Assembly: GCF_008923185.1 (NCBI RefSeq)
Contig: NZ_WBMT01000028.1
Location: 105,514-169,513 of the forward strand
DNA: 64,000 nt
DNA from: Actinomadura rudentiformis
GTDB lineage: Bacteria; Actinomycetota; Actinomycetes; Streptosporangiales; Streptosporangiaceae
Direction: 5' to 3'
Numbering within the stretch: the stretch's first letter is position 1; the number at the start of each line of letters is the position of its first letter. The notes under the pieces were generated by a model. It did no database searches. It was given only the letters and a program-made list of their open reading frames with translations, and was not told the DNA's origin. Shown here in pieces: positions 15,532 through 23,967 of the stretch. A program made the position numbers and the translations under genes.

Positions 15532-16656
15532 GTGCAACCCCGCAAGATCGTGGACTTGTTCGCTGGCCCCGGTGGACTTGATGTGGCGGCGGAGAAGCTT
15601 GATGTCCCGACCGTCGGCCTCGAATGGGAGGCCTCCGCCTGTGAGACACGACGTGAGGCTGGCCTACAGACCATTGAAGATGACGTGCGCGGCTACGGGC
15701 CTACCGACTTCCCCGATGCGAACGTGCTGGCCGGCGGCCCCCCTTGTCAGACGTTCACCGTCGCCGGCACGGGTGTTGGTCGCAAGGCTCTTGAGGACGT
15801 CTTGAGCTTCGTCGAGCGAATGGTGAATCGAGAAGATCGCGATGTGATCGCGAAAGATCTCAACAATCTGAGTGACGAGCGGACCGGCCTGGTTCTCGAG
15901 CCGCTGCGCTGGGCGCTTGAGGCGATCGACCTGTGGAAGATCCCCTACGATGCCATCGTTCTCGAGCAGGTTCCGGCGGTCCTGCCCGTATGGGAGGCCT
16001 ACGCGAAGGCATTGCAGGGCGAGGGTTACGCCGTTGATTGCGATGTATTGAGCACGGAGGTGTACGGCGTCCCGCAAACCCGCAAGCGGGCCGTCCTCAT
16101 CGCGCGCTTGGGTGCTGAGTCGGTCAGCCTCCCCAGCCCCACTCACCGGACCTATCGCAAGGGCGTGCCGCGGGATGAGGGCAATCCAAGCCTAGAGCCG
16201 TGGGTGACGATGGAGGACGCGCTCGATCGTCCCTACCGGTTCTCCGTGATTTCGAACTACGGCACCGGGGGTGACCCGAAGGATCGTGGCCGTCGAGCCC
16301 ACAACGAGCCCTCGGCCACCGTGACCGGAAAGATCTTCCGTAACCGCGTCGTCTCCGATGATGAAGAGGAGCTGCCTCGCTTCACCTACTCGGAAGCCGG
16401 CCAGCTACAGACCTTCCCGCGGGACTACCCCTGGTCAGGGAAGGACGTGGGTCAGCAGATCGGGAACGCTGTGCCCCCTCGTCTGGCGATGCACGTTCTT
16501 TGTGCGGCATTCGGCTGGTCGCCGCCTACCGATGAGATGCTCAAGAAGCTCGAGACCTGGAGAAGCACAACAACGCCGGCTCCGGGCGGTAGAGATGACG
16601 TGACCGCCAAAGAAGTCGTCTGTCCTAACGGCTCCGGTGCTCGCTGTGCGGTTTAG
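15532..16656 (+). CDS. DNA (cytosine-5)-methyltransferase
   Basis: A 374-aa C5-cytosine methyltransferase. Motif I is DLFAGPGGLDVAAEKL, motif IV GGPPCQTFTVAG with the catalytic PCQ (near 73), motif VI LEQVPAV (EQV instead of the usual ENV), motif VIII QTRKRAVLIARL, and motif X QQIGNAVPPRLAM. It would transfer a methyl group from SAM to cytosine in an unknown target. The Vsr gene follows 47 bases later, the usual partner that repairs T:G mismatches made by deamination of 5-methylcytosine. It is the likely self-marking enzyme of the DISARM-like group downstream (a DrmMII role), although about 1.4 kb with a divergent small gene lies between them. Start GTG 15532 has GGAGA in front. Confidence 0.9.
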   Translation: MQPRKIVDLFAGPGGLDVAAEKLDVPTVGLEWEASACETRREAGLQTIEDDVRGYGPTDFPDANVLAGGPPCQTFTVAGTGVGRKALEDVLSFVERMVNREDRDVIAKDLNNLSDERTGLVLEPLRWALEAIDLWKIPYDAIVLEQVPAVLPVWEAYAKALQGEGYAVDCDVLSTEVYGVPQTRKRAVLIARLGAESVSLPSPTHRTYRKGVPRDEGNPSLEPWVTMEDALDRPYRFSVISNYGTGGDPKDRGRRAHNEPSATVTGKIFRNRVVSDDEEELPRFTYSEAGQLQTFPRDYPWSGKDVGQQIGNAVPPRLAMHVLCAAFGWSPPTDEMLKKLETWRSTTTPAPGGRDDVTAKEVVCPNGSGARCAV

Positions 16657-16703
16657 CCGGTTCGCCTAGGCATGCCTCGCTGGATGGCCCTACGGTGGGA
16701 TCC

Positions 16704-17126
16704 ATGATGATTGTGCGGCCGACCGTCGCCTCAAGTCCCGGCGTCCGCAGGAGCATGAAGGCTAACAGAGGCCGCGACACCAAGCCGGAACTGGCGCTCA
16801 GGCGTGCTGTGCATGCTTTGGGACTTCGATACCGAGTCTCGGTACGCCCGCTCCCGGGTGTGAGACGTACGGCAGATTTGGTTTTCACACGCGCCAAAGT
16901 GGCGGTCTTCCTTGACGGATGCTACTGGCACGGTTGTCCGGATCATCACACTAAGGCGGCTACCAACGCCGCTTACTGGGCCGACAAGGTCGAAAAGAAC
17001 CGCGCTCGTGATCGGGAGACCGATGCCTTGCTTGAGGCCGCAGGTTGGATGGCCGTGAGGGTTTGGGAACACGAGGACCCCAGGGAAGCGGCACTCAAAG
17101 TCGAATCGATCGTACGCGCGAGGTGA
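16704..17126 (+). CDS. vsr: Very short patch repair endonuclease
   Basis: A 140-aa Vsr endonuclease that nicks 5' of the T in T:G mismatches arising where 5-methylcytosine has deaminated. The family hallmarks are all present: SMKANRGRDTKPELALRRAVH at the N-terminus, TADLVFTRAKVAVFLDGCYW with the catalytic aspartate, the zinc/active-site HGCPDHH, and VRVWEHEDP near the end. Length is standard. It lies 47 bases behind the first cytosine methyltransferase in the same direction and probably shares its transcript. Starts at 16704 (ATG) or 16707 (ATG) fit the upstream GGTGGGA. It is the only Vsr in the window, although three cytosine methyltransferases are present. Confidence 0.92.
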   Translation: MMIVRPTVASSPGVRRSMKANRGRDTKPELALRRAVHALGLRYRVSVRPLPGVRRTADLVFTRAKVAVFLDGCYWHGCPDHHTKAATNAAYWADKVEKNRARDRETDALLEAAGWMAVRVWEHEDPREAALKVESIVRAR

Positions 17127-17168
17127 CGGCGCGAGGTGACGGTCCGTCTGATAGCCAGGAAGCGGAAA

Positions 17169-17192
17169 GCCCCGGCCGTCCCGGACCGGGGC
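17169..17192. terminator. Bidirectional terminator between convergent genes
   Basis: GCCCCGG (17169-17175) and CCGGGGC (17186-17192) form a GC-rich stem with a 10-base loop between the end of vsr and the end of the convergent small membrane protein gene. Confidence 0.65.
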
Positions 17193-17207
17193 CTCCCTAC
17201 TGCTCAC

Positions 17208-17492
17208 TTACTGCTTGCGATGCTTGAAGGCAAGCCAGCCGGCGAGTATCAAGTACACGAGGACCAGAAAGCCGGTCCAGTTCGGGTCGAGGCCTGCGTG
17301 TCGAGCCAGCGCGAGGGTGCTAGCCGGGCCACCGACGCCTACCAGAACGACGGCTCCGATCCTGGCCTTGGCCATACTCTGAATCTCGCCCGTATCGGGA
17401 GAGAGACCGAGCGCTATCTCGGCGTGCGCGCTCTCATACTCTCCGTCCGGGGGCTGCTCTCCAGGCCCTTGTGGGGCGGTAGGCGTGATCAC
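17208..17492 (-). CDS. Small predicted membrane protein
   Basis: A 94-aa protein with a hydrophilic, proline/glutamate-rich N-terminus (about 1-42) and two hydrophobic segments: GAVVLVGVGGPASTLALA (about 47-64) and TGFLVLVYLILAGWLAF (about 73-89), ending in a short basic tail KHRKQ. The pattern suggests a small inner-membrane protein with one or two spans. No family is recognised. Start is GTG at 17492 with an AAGGAG a little far upstream. It faces vsr and is transcribed away from the defence operon. Confidence 0.5.
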   Translation of the reverse strand: MITPTAPQGPGEQPPDGEYESAHAEIALGLSPDTGEIQSMAKARIGAVVLVGVGGPASTLALARHAGLDPNWTGFLVLVYLILAGWLAFKHRKQ

Positions 17493-18383
17493 GGCGGTGC
17501 ATGCTCCTTCTGAGGGATGTGGGGCTACGGCGCCAACCGTCCCGGAGAACGATCCTGGCGAGTTCTTCTCGCCCTTCGTGGCCTTCGAAGGGTCGATGGT
17601 GCTGCGGGCGATGAACAGCTATTGCGCATGAGGCCTTTTGTTGCGACGGCGCGTCAGTAAGCGGCCAGAACTCCACGACCACTTTTCCGGCCTCGCTCGT
17701 GGTATCTCGCGTATTGCTGCACGCCTCCGCCGGAAAGATGAAAGGCCACACGCACAGTGAAAGAGGTATACACGTCTGCAAGGAACCAGGCACCTCAAGT
17801 AGCACACAACCGGTGAACAGGCCCGGCCTGCAATGGATTCGGAAGCCGTTCGCCTGATGGTCGCTTTTCTTCTCGGTGGGGGGTCTCGGCCCTGTTCGGG
17901 CCCTGCTGACGGTGTACTCATGGTCCTCCTCCACCCCTTCCCCTAACTCCAAGAACACGGATCCGTACCTTTGGCGTCGAGGATGCCCTCGGCTTGAGCC
18001 TGATGGCCCGAGCCCGACCAGGTATCCCCGGCATGCACATGAGTGACCCCTCGTAAGCGAGCCACTCCAACGCCCAGACGAGCCGGGCATAACGGAGTTT
18101 CTACCGATCGTCCCCGTTAGGCGCAAGCGGTCGGGGCAAATCCGCGTGAAATATGCCTCTTCGCGGCGATCGTCACCCTTACCGCGTTGGGGTAAAGTAA
18201 TGGTTAATCTGCATTCACCCCTTACGTCCTTGGCGTAGATGACCCGCTGTTGACATCCTTGCTGCGGACCGCATAATCTCCGCGAGGGCGGCTCGGAAAG
18301 CATCGAGTCGTCCCGGAACCTCGCCTGGATGAGCTTTTAGCCTGATGGTCTGGGACCTGTAACAACTGGATGGTCTCTTCAGG
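17493..18383. other. Long intergenic region with one strong promoter
   Basis: About 890 bases without a convincing gene. A long minus-strand open frame here has no start signal and a serine/arginine-rich shadow composition. The best signal is a near-consensus housekeeping promoter at 18250-18277, listed separately. Confidence 0.45.
18250..18277 (+). promoter_or_regulatory. Near-consensus sigma-70/HrdB promoter of the DISARM-like operon
   Basis: TTGACA (18250-18255), a 16-base spacer and CATAAT (18272-18277) point towards the downstream small gene and the operon. Transcription would begin near 18285, giving an untranslated leader of about 100 bases to the small ORF at 18384. Confidence 0.6.
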
Positions 18384-18494
18384 GTGCTGACCGAGTCATT
18401 CGATGACTGGGCTTGGGCTCTGCGTCAGCGTGCCGAAAAGACGACCCTCCCTCGCCACTACAGGGCACAGAGGAAGGCGTTGGCGGCTCTATGA
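18384..18494 (+). CDS. Possible 36-aa leader protein coupled to the next gene
   Basis: An open frame from GTG 18384 reads MLTESFDDWAWALRQRAEKT..., rich in charged and aromatic residues, and stops at TGA 18492-18494, overlapping the ATG of the next gene by the classic ATGA. The overlap, the upstream promoter and the coding-like composition favour a small translated leader or small protein; the ribosome site is weak. Confidence 0.4.
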   Translation: MLTESFDDWAWALRQRAEKTTLPRHYRAQRKALAAL

Positions 18495-19153
18495 ACGTTC
18501 ACTCGGCCGAGAGTGATGGGCGTCTCCATCGGGAGCAACTGGAGAAGCTTGAACAGTCGCTCAAGGACGCGCTGGCCATCGTGCAGGCCACGCCGCGTGA
18601 GAATCTGAGGGCTCAGGAGTGGCTGGAGACCGCGGCCGAGGTCGGCACGCATCTTGCCGAGTCGCGAGAGGCTCTTGCCGAGGTCCGCCACGACGTCGTC
18701 GGCGGAGCCCGAACGGCGCTGCTCCTTTACTTCCGCAGTCATCCTGGGGAAGAGGTCTCGCCCCATCAGCTGGAGGGTGTTGCGGCCATCCGGGCATGGG
18801 CCCGACGTATCCGCGAACTTCGTCAGGTCGGTTGGGACATCGACACCGTCCGTGCGGGCGCCGACGCGCCGTACCGGCTCAATGCCCCCTACCTGGAGGA
18901 GGCTGTTGCCTCGAGCGAAAGGACCATCGGGTCAATCGGTGGGACGAGCCCGGCCGAGAGGTTGATCGAATACCTCCTCCACATCAGCCCCTGGCCAGCG
19001 AGCCCGCAGCAGCTCGAACGGGTCGCCAAGGTTCCGACATGGCGCCAAGAGCTGCGCGAACTGGTCGATGAGGGGTGGCTGATCGAGTCGCACGACGACG
19101 CCCCGGGGGAGATTCCGCCCGGCCACTACCGGTTGGCGAACCTGGAGTCATGA
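18491..19153 (+). CDS. Unknown protein with two winged-helix-like repeats
   Basis: A 220-aa protein of no recognised family. Residues about 1-70 are charged and helical (RLHREQLEKLEQSLKDALAI), probably coiled coil. Two similar segments of about 42 residues follow: LLLYFRSHPGEEVSPHQLEG...RRIRELRQVGWDI (near 77-118) and LIEYLLHISPWPASPQQLER...ELRELVDEGWLI (near 161-202). Each has the shape of the winged helix often found in restriction endonucleases (helix, sequence-recognition helix, then RELRxxGWxI). DNA binding or target recognition is inferred. It starts at ATG 18491 (ATGA overlap with the leader ORF) and precedes the GHKL-helicase by 104 bases, so it is probably part of the same defence operon. 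Confidence 0.6.
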   Translation: MNVHSAESDGRLHREQLEKLEQSLKDALAIVQATPRENLRAQEWLETAAEVGTHLAESREALAEVRHDVVGGARTALLLYFRSHPGEEVSPHQLEGVAAIRAWARRIRELRQVGWDIDTVRAGADAPYRLNAPYLEEAVASSERTIGSIGGTSPAERLIEYLLHISPWPASPQQLERVAKVPTWRQELRELVDEGWLIESHDDAPGEIPPGHYRLANLES

Positions 19154-19257
19154 CGAACTGGCCGGTTCGCGCCTTTGGACCCCGGCTGTCGTACCTGTCT
19201 GGCATAACGTCACTAGAGCAGAGATATCTCGTATGTTCGTGAGGAGAGCGGATCTCA

Positions 19258-22200
19258 GTGGTCAGTTCGAATGAGGCCGAGCCTGTCGGACGCTCCGGCT
19301 GGTCGGGCGAGGACAGTCTCGTCGCGCAGGTCGTCCTGACCCAGTCTGAGGCGTGCCTCCGGTCTTATGTGGCCAACGCGGATCTGATCGAGGAGCATGC
19401 GAACATCGAGACCTCCATCAGAGAGGGGGGCTACGGACACCGGCAGCTGTACGAGCTGATCCAGAACGGCGCCGACGAGCTCATGGGTTCTCGTAACGGG
19501 CTCATCCACGTTGTTCTCACCGCCGAGGCCTTGTACTGCGCGAACCGCGGCAACCCGATCACTCCCGATGGTGCTCGAGCCATTCTGGCTTCGCACCTAT
19601 CTCGCAAGCGAGGCGCGGAGATCGGTCGCTTCGGCGTAGGTTTCAAGTCCGTTCTGAGCGTTACCGATCAACCGCTCTTCTTCAGTCGCACCGGTTCTTT
19701 CGGGTGGTCTGCCGCCCATGCCCGTGAGCGGATCCTGGAACGTGTTCCCGGGGAGCGACCTACGCCCGTCCTCCGTATCGCGCATCTCCTTGATGTGGGC
19801 CGGGAACGGCTGGCCGACCCGACGCTGAATGAGCTGATGTCCTGGGCCGCGACCGTGGTGAAGCTCCCCTTGCGTGATGGCAGATTCGCCGGCCAACTCG
19901 CTGATCAACTCCGTGAGTTCCCGGACGTGTTCGCGGTGTTCTCTCCGCATGCAGGCCGTGTGATCCTCGAAGACCGTAGAAATGTTTCGTACCGCAAGGA
20001 GATCTTCGTTCAGGGCGAGGGTGTTCATCGCTCGCTCCAGGTGATCGAGAACGGTGTGGAGGCAGCCCCCTCAGAGTGGTCGGTCTTCGAGACGACTTCC
20101 ACCCTCTCTGATGATGCATGGGCGGACGCGGGTGAGTATCGCGACCGAGTGGCAGTTCCCATTGCTTGGGCCGTCCCGGATTCTGGTGGGAACAGTGAGG
20201 GGGCCTTCTGGGCGTTCTTTCCAACGGATTACAAGACGACCTTGAGCGGTGTCCTGAATGCCGCTTGGAAGACCAACGAAGACCGTCGCCATATCCTCAA
20301 TGACAATGCGTTCAACGAGGAACTCATGAAGGAGGCCGCCCGTCTGATCGCCGCCTCTCTTCCCAGTCTCGCCGCGCCGGCAGATCCCGCGAGACCTCTG
20401 GAACTGATCACGGCCCGTGGTCGCGAGACGCGCAACTGGGCGGACAAGCTCCTTACCGAGCGCGTCCGGACAGAGGTGGCGCATACCCGTTCCCTCCCGG
20501 ATCAAGAAGGCGTATTCCAACGCCCGGGGGACATCCGGATCCATCCGAAGGCACCCGAGCAGAATGAGGGGCGTTGGAGTGCGTGGGTCGAGCGATGGGC
20601 TTCGTACCCCGGCCGTCCCATAGATTGGTGCCACCACTCCGTTGAGAGGACGGCGACGCGCAGGGCTCGCGCCTACATGCTGATCGAGGACGCGAACGGC
20701 CAGGCGGCGACTGTCCAAGAGTGGTTGGAAGCTCTGGTTTCAGACGGCACAGCCGCCGCTTCGGCGGTCGCGTTGTCGATCGTGGCCGAGATGGTCGACG
20801 AAAACCATCCCTACCAGCATCTGGCGCGCAGGGCTGCGATCCTACGTACGGCGGACGGACGACTGGTCCCCCCGCAGGAGGGGAAGGTCTTCCGGCGCAC
20901 GGCGATGGATCCCCCCTCCGAGGACACGCTCTACGTGGATCCGGAGTTGGAGGACGATACAGCCACCTCTCAATGTCTCAAGACCCTCGGTATCAGGGAG
21001 GCCGACGCTTTCGGCCGCTTCTCCGCGGCGGTCTCCGGTGGCTTCGATCTGTACCGAGGTCCGGATTGGGATCGGTTCTGGCAGCTCGCCCGGCAAGTTC
21101 CGGTGGATCGCGCCGTCGACCATGTGATCAGCCGTGGCGTGGTCGCGGATCTCATGGTCCGAACACGTGCCGGGACCTACAAGCGGTTGAGCCGCTGCCT
21201 TCTCCCGGGCGCTGTCATCCCCTCCGGAAGTCCTGATGATTCGGGGTTCGTGGTGGATGAGGACTTTCATCACGATGACATCAGGATGCTGAGCGAGTTG
21301 GGTATGTCGGACGTGCCGCTCCCTGACGTTGACCCGTCGTCGGCGGTGTGGTTCGACGACTACAGGTCGAGCATGGTCGAGAGGTACTACAAGGCCCTGC
21401 CTGCAGGTGTTCGCAGGCCCCAGCAGGGCAGGATCGAGATTGAAGGTGCCCGTCCCGCCGGTCACCTCGGGCTTCTGTTCGACCTCACTCCCGCCGCGTG
21501 CTCTCGGTTCATCCAGAATCTGCCGGCCGACGGCCTGGTCACCAAATGGACGGTCCATGCGCTGACTCGTCCCGATGACATGCCCCTCCCCATTCCGTCG
21601 CCGTTGGTGTGGGCCATTGAGAAGAGCGGCAGGCTCGCCACCTCGATGGGCATCCGTCGGATTGCGGACTGCGTCGGTCCTGGCTTGGCCGGTCACTCTC
21701 GGGTCCTACCCGTGGCGGATATCGACTCTGGCCTTGCGCGGGCTCTCGGCCTCGCCAACAGCCTGGAGGAGATCAAGGGAGCTCTGTGGCTTTCGCTCCT
21801 CAAGGAGGCCCTGGAGAGTGAACGACATGTGGAGCTCGGCGCGCTGTACGCGCTTGCCGCCACGCAGTTGAGCGCTCCCGTTGAGATCCGTTGCCAACAG
21901 GGCGAGACATGGACCACCTGCCCTCCCGCGGAGGCAGTCGCCACGGCAGACGCCGGCCAGTATCAGCGTCTTATGGCGGGAGACATCCCGGCTCTGTTCG
22001 TTCCTGAGTCGGACGACGTCGCCCAGCTCGTGGACCAATGGGGGATGAAAACCTTTGACGAGGTCTACGTCACTGAGCTTCGCGCGTCGTACTCGGGTCA
22101 GCCGACGCCCCTTGAGGACGTGTTCCCACAGCTGAAGTTCGAACCCGGGCGCCCGCTGCGCGGCCTTGACCTGCTGCGCTGTGAGGCCCTGGAGCAACTC

Positions 22201-23967
22201 GTCCGTACGCCGTCGGGCCAGACTTCACAGGCTGTCGACATCGGTCGGCGCGAGGAGACGGTCTACTGGCTCGACCGCGGCGACGACCTGGCGCTCCTCA
22301 GAGAGTTGAACGCACTCTTCAGGCTGGGACTCTCCGAGGAGCGTTGTCGGCAGGTCCTTCAGCATCGTGAGGACATCCAGCGAGACCAAAAGATCATTAG
22401 GGTCCGAGAGCTGCCGGATCTCCGAGACAAGCTGGTGGCCATGCTCGGGGGGGATGTTCTCCGAGAGAGGCTGCCGTACGGGCTGGTCGATGCTGTCGAG
22501 GCCGAGGAAGGCCCGGCCGATGACCGGACCGTTGCCGAGTTGGCGCTCGCCGTCTACGGTTCAGGCGTCCTTCGAGAGTTCCGACAGGAACTGGAGGACT
22601 GCGGATTCCCCGTACCGACCCAGATGGCAGGCAACCACCTGGCGAAGGCCTTTGTGGCGGATCTCGGTTTCCCCGCCGAGTATGCCGGGTTCCGGCAGCC
22701 AGGCCTCGAACCTGTGCTCACCGTGCAAGGCCCGGTGAACTTCCCGCCCCTGCACGACTACCAGGAGCTCATGGTCGGTCGGATTCTGGAGGTGCTTCAG
22801 AGCCGGCCCGCGCTACGCGGAATGCTCAGCCTGCCGACCGGAGCGGGCAAGACTCGAGTCGCCGTGGAGGCGATCATTCGCCGTTTGCGTGCGCTTCCGT
22901 CCGACGCCGTCTCCACCCCGGTTCTGTGGGTGGCGCAGACGGAAGAGCTGTGCGAGCAGGCGGTTCAGACCTGGCAGATGGTGTGGCGCAACACGGGTCC
23001 GGCCCAGCAGCTGACGATCAGCAGGCTCTGGTCCACCAATGAGGCGGACCAGGTCGGCGAGGGATATCACCTCGTCATTGCCACCGATGCCAAGCTGGAA
23101 AAGATCATCGATGTCGACGGCTATGCGTGGCTACGTGAAGTCCAGGCCGTCGTCGTGGACGAGGCGCATGCGTCGATCAGCCCGCGCTACACCCGGGTCC
23201 TGGCCGCCCTCGGGTTGACCCCTCATCGATCGCGCTGCCCCTTGGTCGGCTTGACCGCGACTCCCTTCCGTGGGACCAACACGGAAGAGACCGACCGGCT
23301 TGTCGCGCGCTATGGTCGCAACCGCCTGGACCATCACCGCGACGGCACGGAGATTCTGGGTGCCGAGCCGTACGTCACCCTGCAGAAGCTCGGCGTGCTG
23401 GCCCAGGTCAAGCACGAGGAACTTCCGGGTGCCAGTCTCGATCTGAGCGCGCAGGAGCGAGACTCACTCGCCCAGCTGCGTCGGTTGCCGGCATCGGCCG
23501 AGGAGCGGCTCGGCCATGACGCCATCCGTAACGGGATACTGATCAACAAGATCCTCGAGCTGCCCGACGACTGGCCGATCCTGCTTTTCGCGACGTCCGT
23601 CAATCACGCCCAGACCATGGCGGCGCTTCTCACGCGCAAGGGCGTGTCGGCCGCCGCGGTGTCGAGCGATACAGATCTTGGTCAGCGGCGTCATGCGATC
23701 GAGCAGTTCCGACAGGGCAAGGTTCGCGTCCTGGCCAACTACAACGTCCTATCCCAAGGGTTCGACGCGCCGGCGACGCGAGCCGTGATCGTCGCCCGAC
23801 CGACCTACAGCCCCAACGTCTACCAGCAGATGATCGGCCGGGGCATCCGAGGGCCGCTGAACGGCGGCAAGGAGGAGTGCCTGATCGTCAACGTCGCCGA
23901 CAACATCGCCCAGTACGGCGAAGAGCTTGCGTTCCGTCAGTTCGAGTACCTGTGGAAGAGCCGATGA
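19258..23967 (+). CDS. GHKL-ATPase / superfamily 2 helicase fusion protein
   Basis: A 1,569-aa protein. The N-terminus is a Hsp90/sacsin-like GHKL ATPase: N box LYELIQNGADELM (near 64-76), ANRGNPI, and glycine-rich lid GRFGVGFKSVLSVTD (near 121). A long central region (about 250-1160) has no clear family. The C-terminus is a DEAD/DEAH helicase: HDYQELM, Walker A LPTGAGKTRVAVEAI (near 1190), VDEAH (near 1299), LTATPFRG (near 1333), and motif VI QQMIGRGIRGP (near 1523). One chain thus couples a conformational ATPase clamp to a translocase. GTG 19258 is used, with GAGGAG about 12 bases upstream. It overlaps the next helicase by ATGA. It belongs to the DISARM-like operon and is the largest unusual component. 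Confidence 0.85.
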   Translation: MVSSNEAEPVGRSGWSGEDSLVAQVVLTQSEACLRSYVANADLIEEHANIETSIREGGYGHRQLYELIQNGADELMGSRNGLIHVVLTAEALYCANRGNPITPDGARAILASHLSRKRGAEIGRFGVGFKSVLSVTDQPLFFSRTGSFGWSAAHARERILERVPGERPTPVLRIAHLLDVGRERLADPTLNELMSWAATVVKLPLRDGRFAGQLADQLREFPDVFAVFSPHAGRVILEDRRNVSYRKEIFVQGEGVHRSLQVIENGVEAAPSEWSVFETTSTLSDDAWADAGEYRDRVAVPIAWAVPDSGGNSEGAFWAFFPTDYKTTLSGVLNAAWKTNEDRRHILNDNAFNEELMKEAARLIAASLPSLAAPADPARPLELITARGRETRNWADKLLTERVRTEVAHTRSLPDQEGVFQRPGDIRIHPKAPEQNEGRWSAWVERWASYPGRPIDWCHHSVERTATRRARAYMLIEDANGQAATVQEWLEALVSDGTAAASAVALSIVAEMVDENHPYQHLARRAAILRTADGRLVPPQEGKVFRRTAMDPPSEDTLYVDPELEDDTATSQCLKTLGIREADAFGRFSAAVSGGFDLYRGPDWDRFWQLARQVPVDRAVDHVISRGVVADLMVRTRAGTYKRLSRCLLPGAVIPSGSPDDSGFVVDEDFHHDDIRMLSELGMSDVPLPDVDPSSAVWFDDYRSSMVERYYKALPAGVRRPQQGRIEIEGARPAGHLGLLFDLTPAACSRFIQNLPADGLVTKWTVHALTRPDDMPLPIPSPLVWAIEKSGRLATSMGIRRIADCVGPGLAGHSRVLPVADIDSGLARALGLANSLEEIKGALWLSLLKEALESERHVELGALYALAATQLSAPVEIRCQQGETWTTCPPAEAVATADAGQYQRLMAGDIPALFVPESDDVAQLVDQWGMKTFDEVYVTELRASYSGQPTPLEDVFPQLKFEPGRPLRGLDLLRCEALEQLVRTPSGQTSQAVDIGRREETVYWLDRGDDLALLRELNALFRLGLSEERCRQVLQHREDIQRDQKIIRVRELPDLRDKLVAMLGGDVLRERLPYGLVDAVEAEEGPADDRTVAELALAVYGSGVLREFRQELEDCGFPVPTQMAGNHLAKAFVADLGFPAEYAGFRQPGLEPVLTVQGPVNFPPLHDYQELMVGRILEVLQSRPALRGMLSLPTGAGKTRVAVEAIIRRLRALPSDAVSTPVLWVAQTEELCEQAVQTWQMVWRNTGPAQQLTISRLWSTNEADQVGEGYHLVIATDAKLEKIIDVDGYAWLREVQAVVVDEAHASISPRYTRVLAALGLTPHRSRCPLVGLTATPFRGTNTEETDRLVARYGRNRLDHHRDGTEILGAEPYVTLQKLGVLAQVKHEELPGASLDLSAQERDSLAQLRRLPASAEERLGHDAIRNGILINKILELPDDWPILLFATSVNHAQTMAALLTRKGVSAAAVSSDTDLGQRRHAIEQFRQGKVRVLANYNVLSQGFDAPATRAVIVARPTYSPNVYQQMIGRGIRGPLNGGKEECLIVNVADNIAQYGEELAFRQFEYLWKSR

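Noticed and set aside
17434..18303. 289-codon minus-strand open frame
   Set aside because: Arginine/serine-rich shadow-like composition, overlaps the small membrane protein frame and has no start signal.
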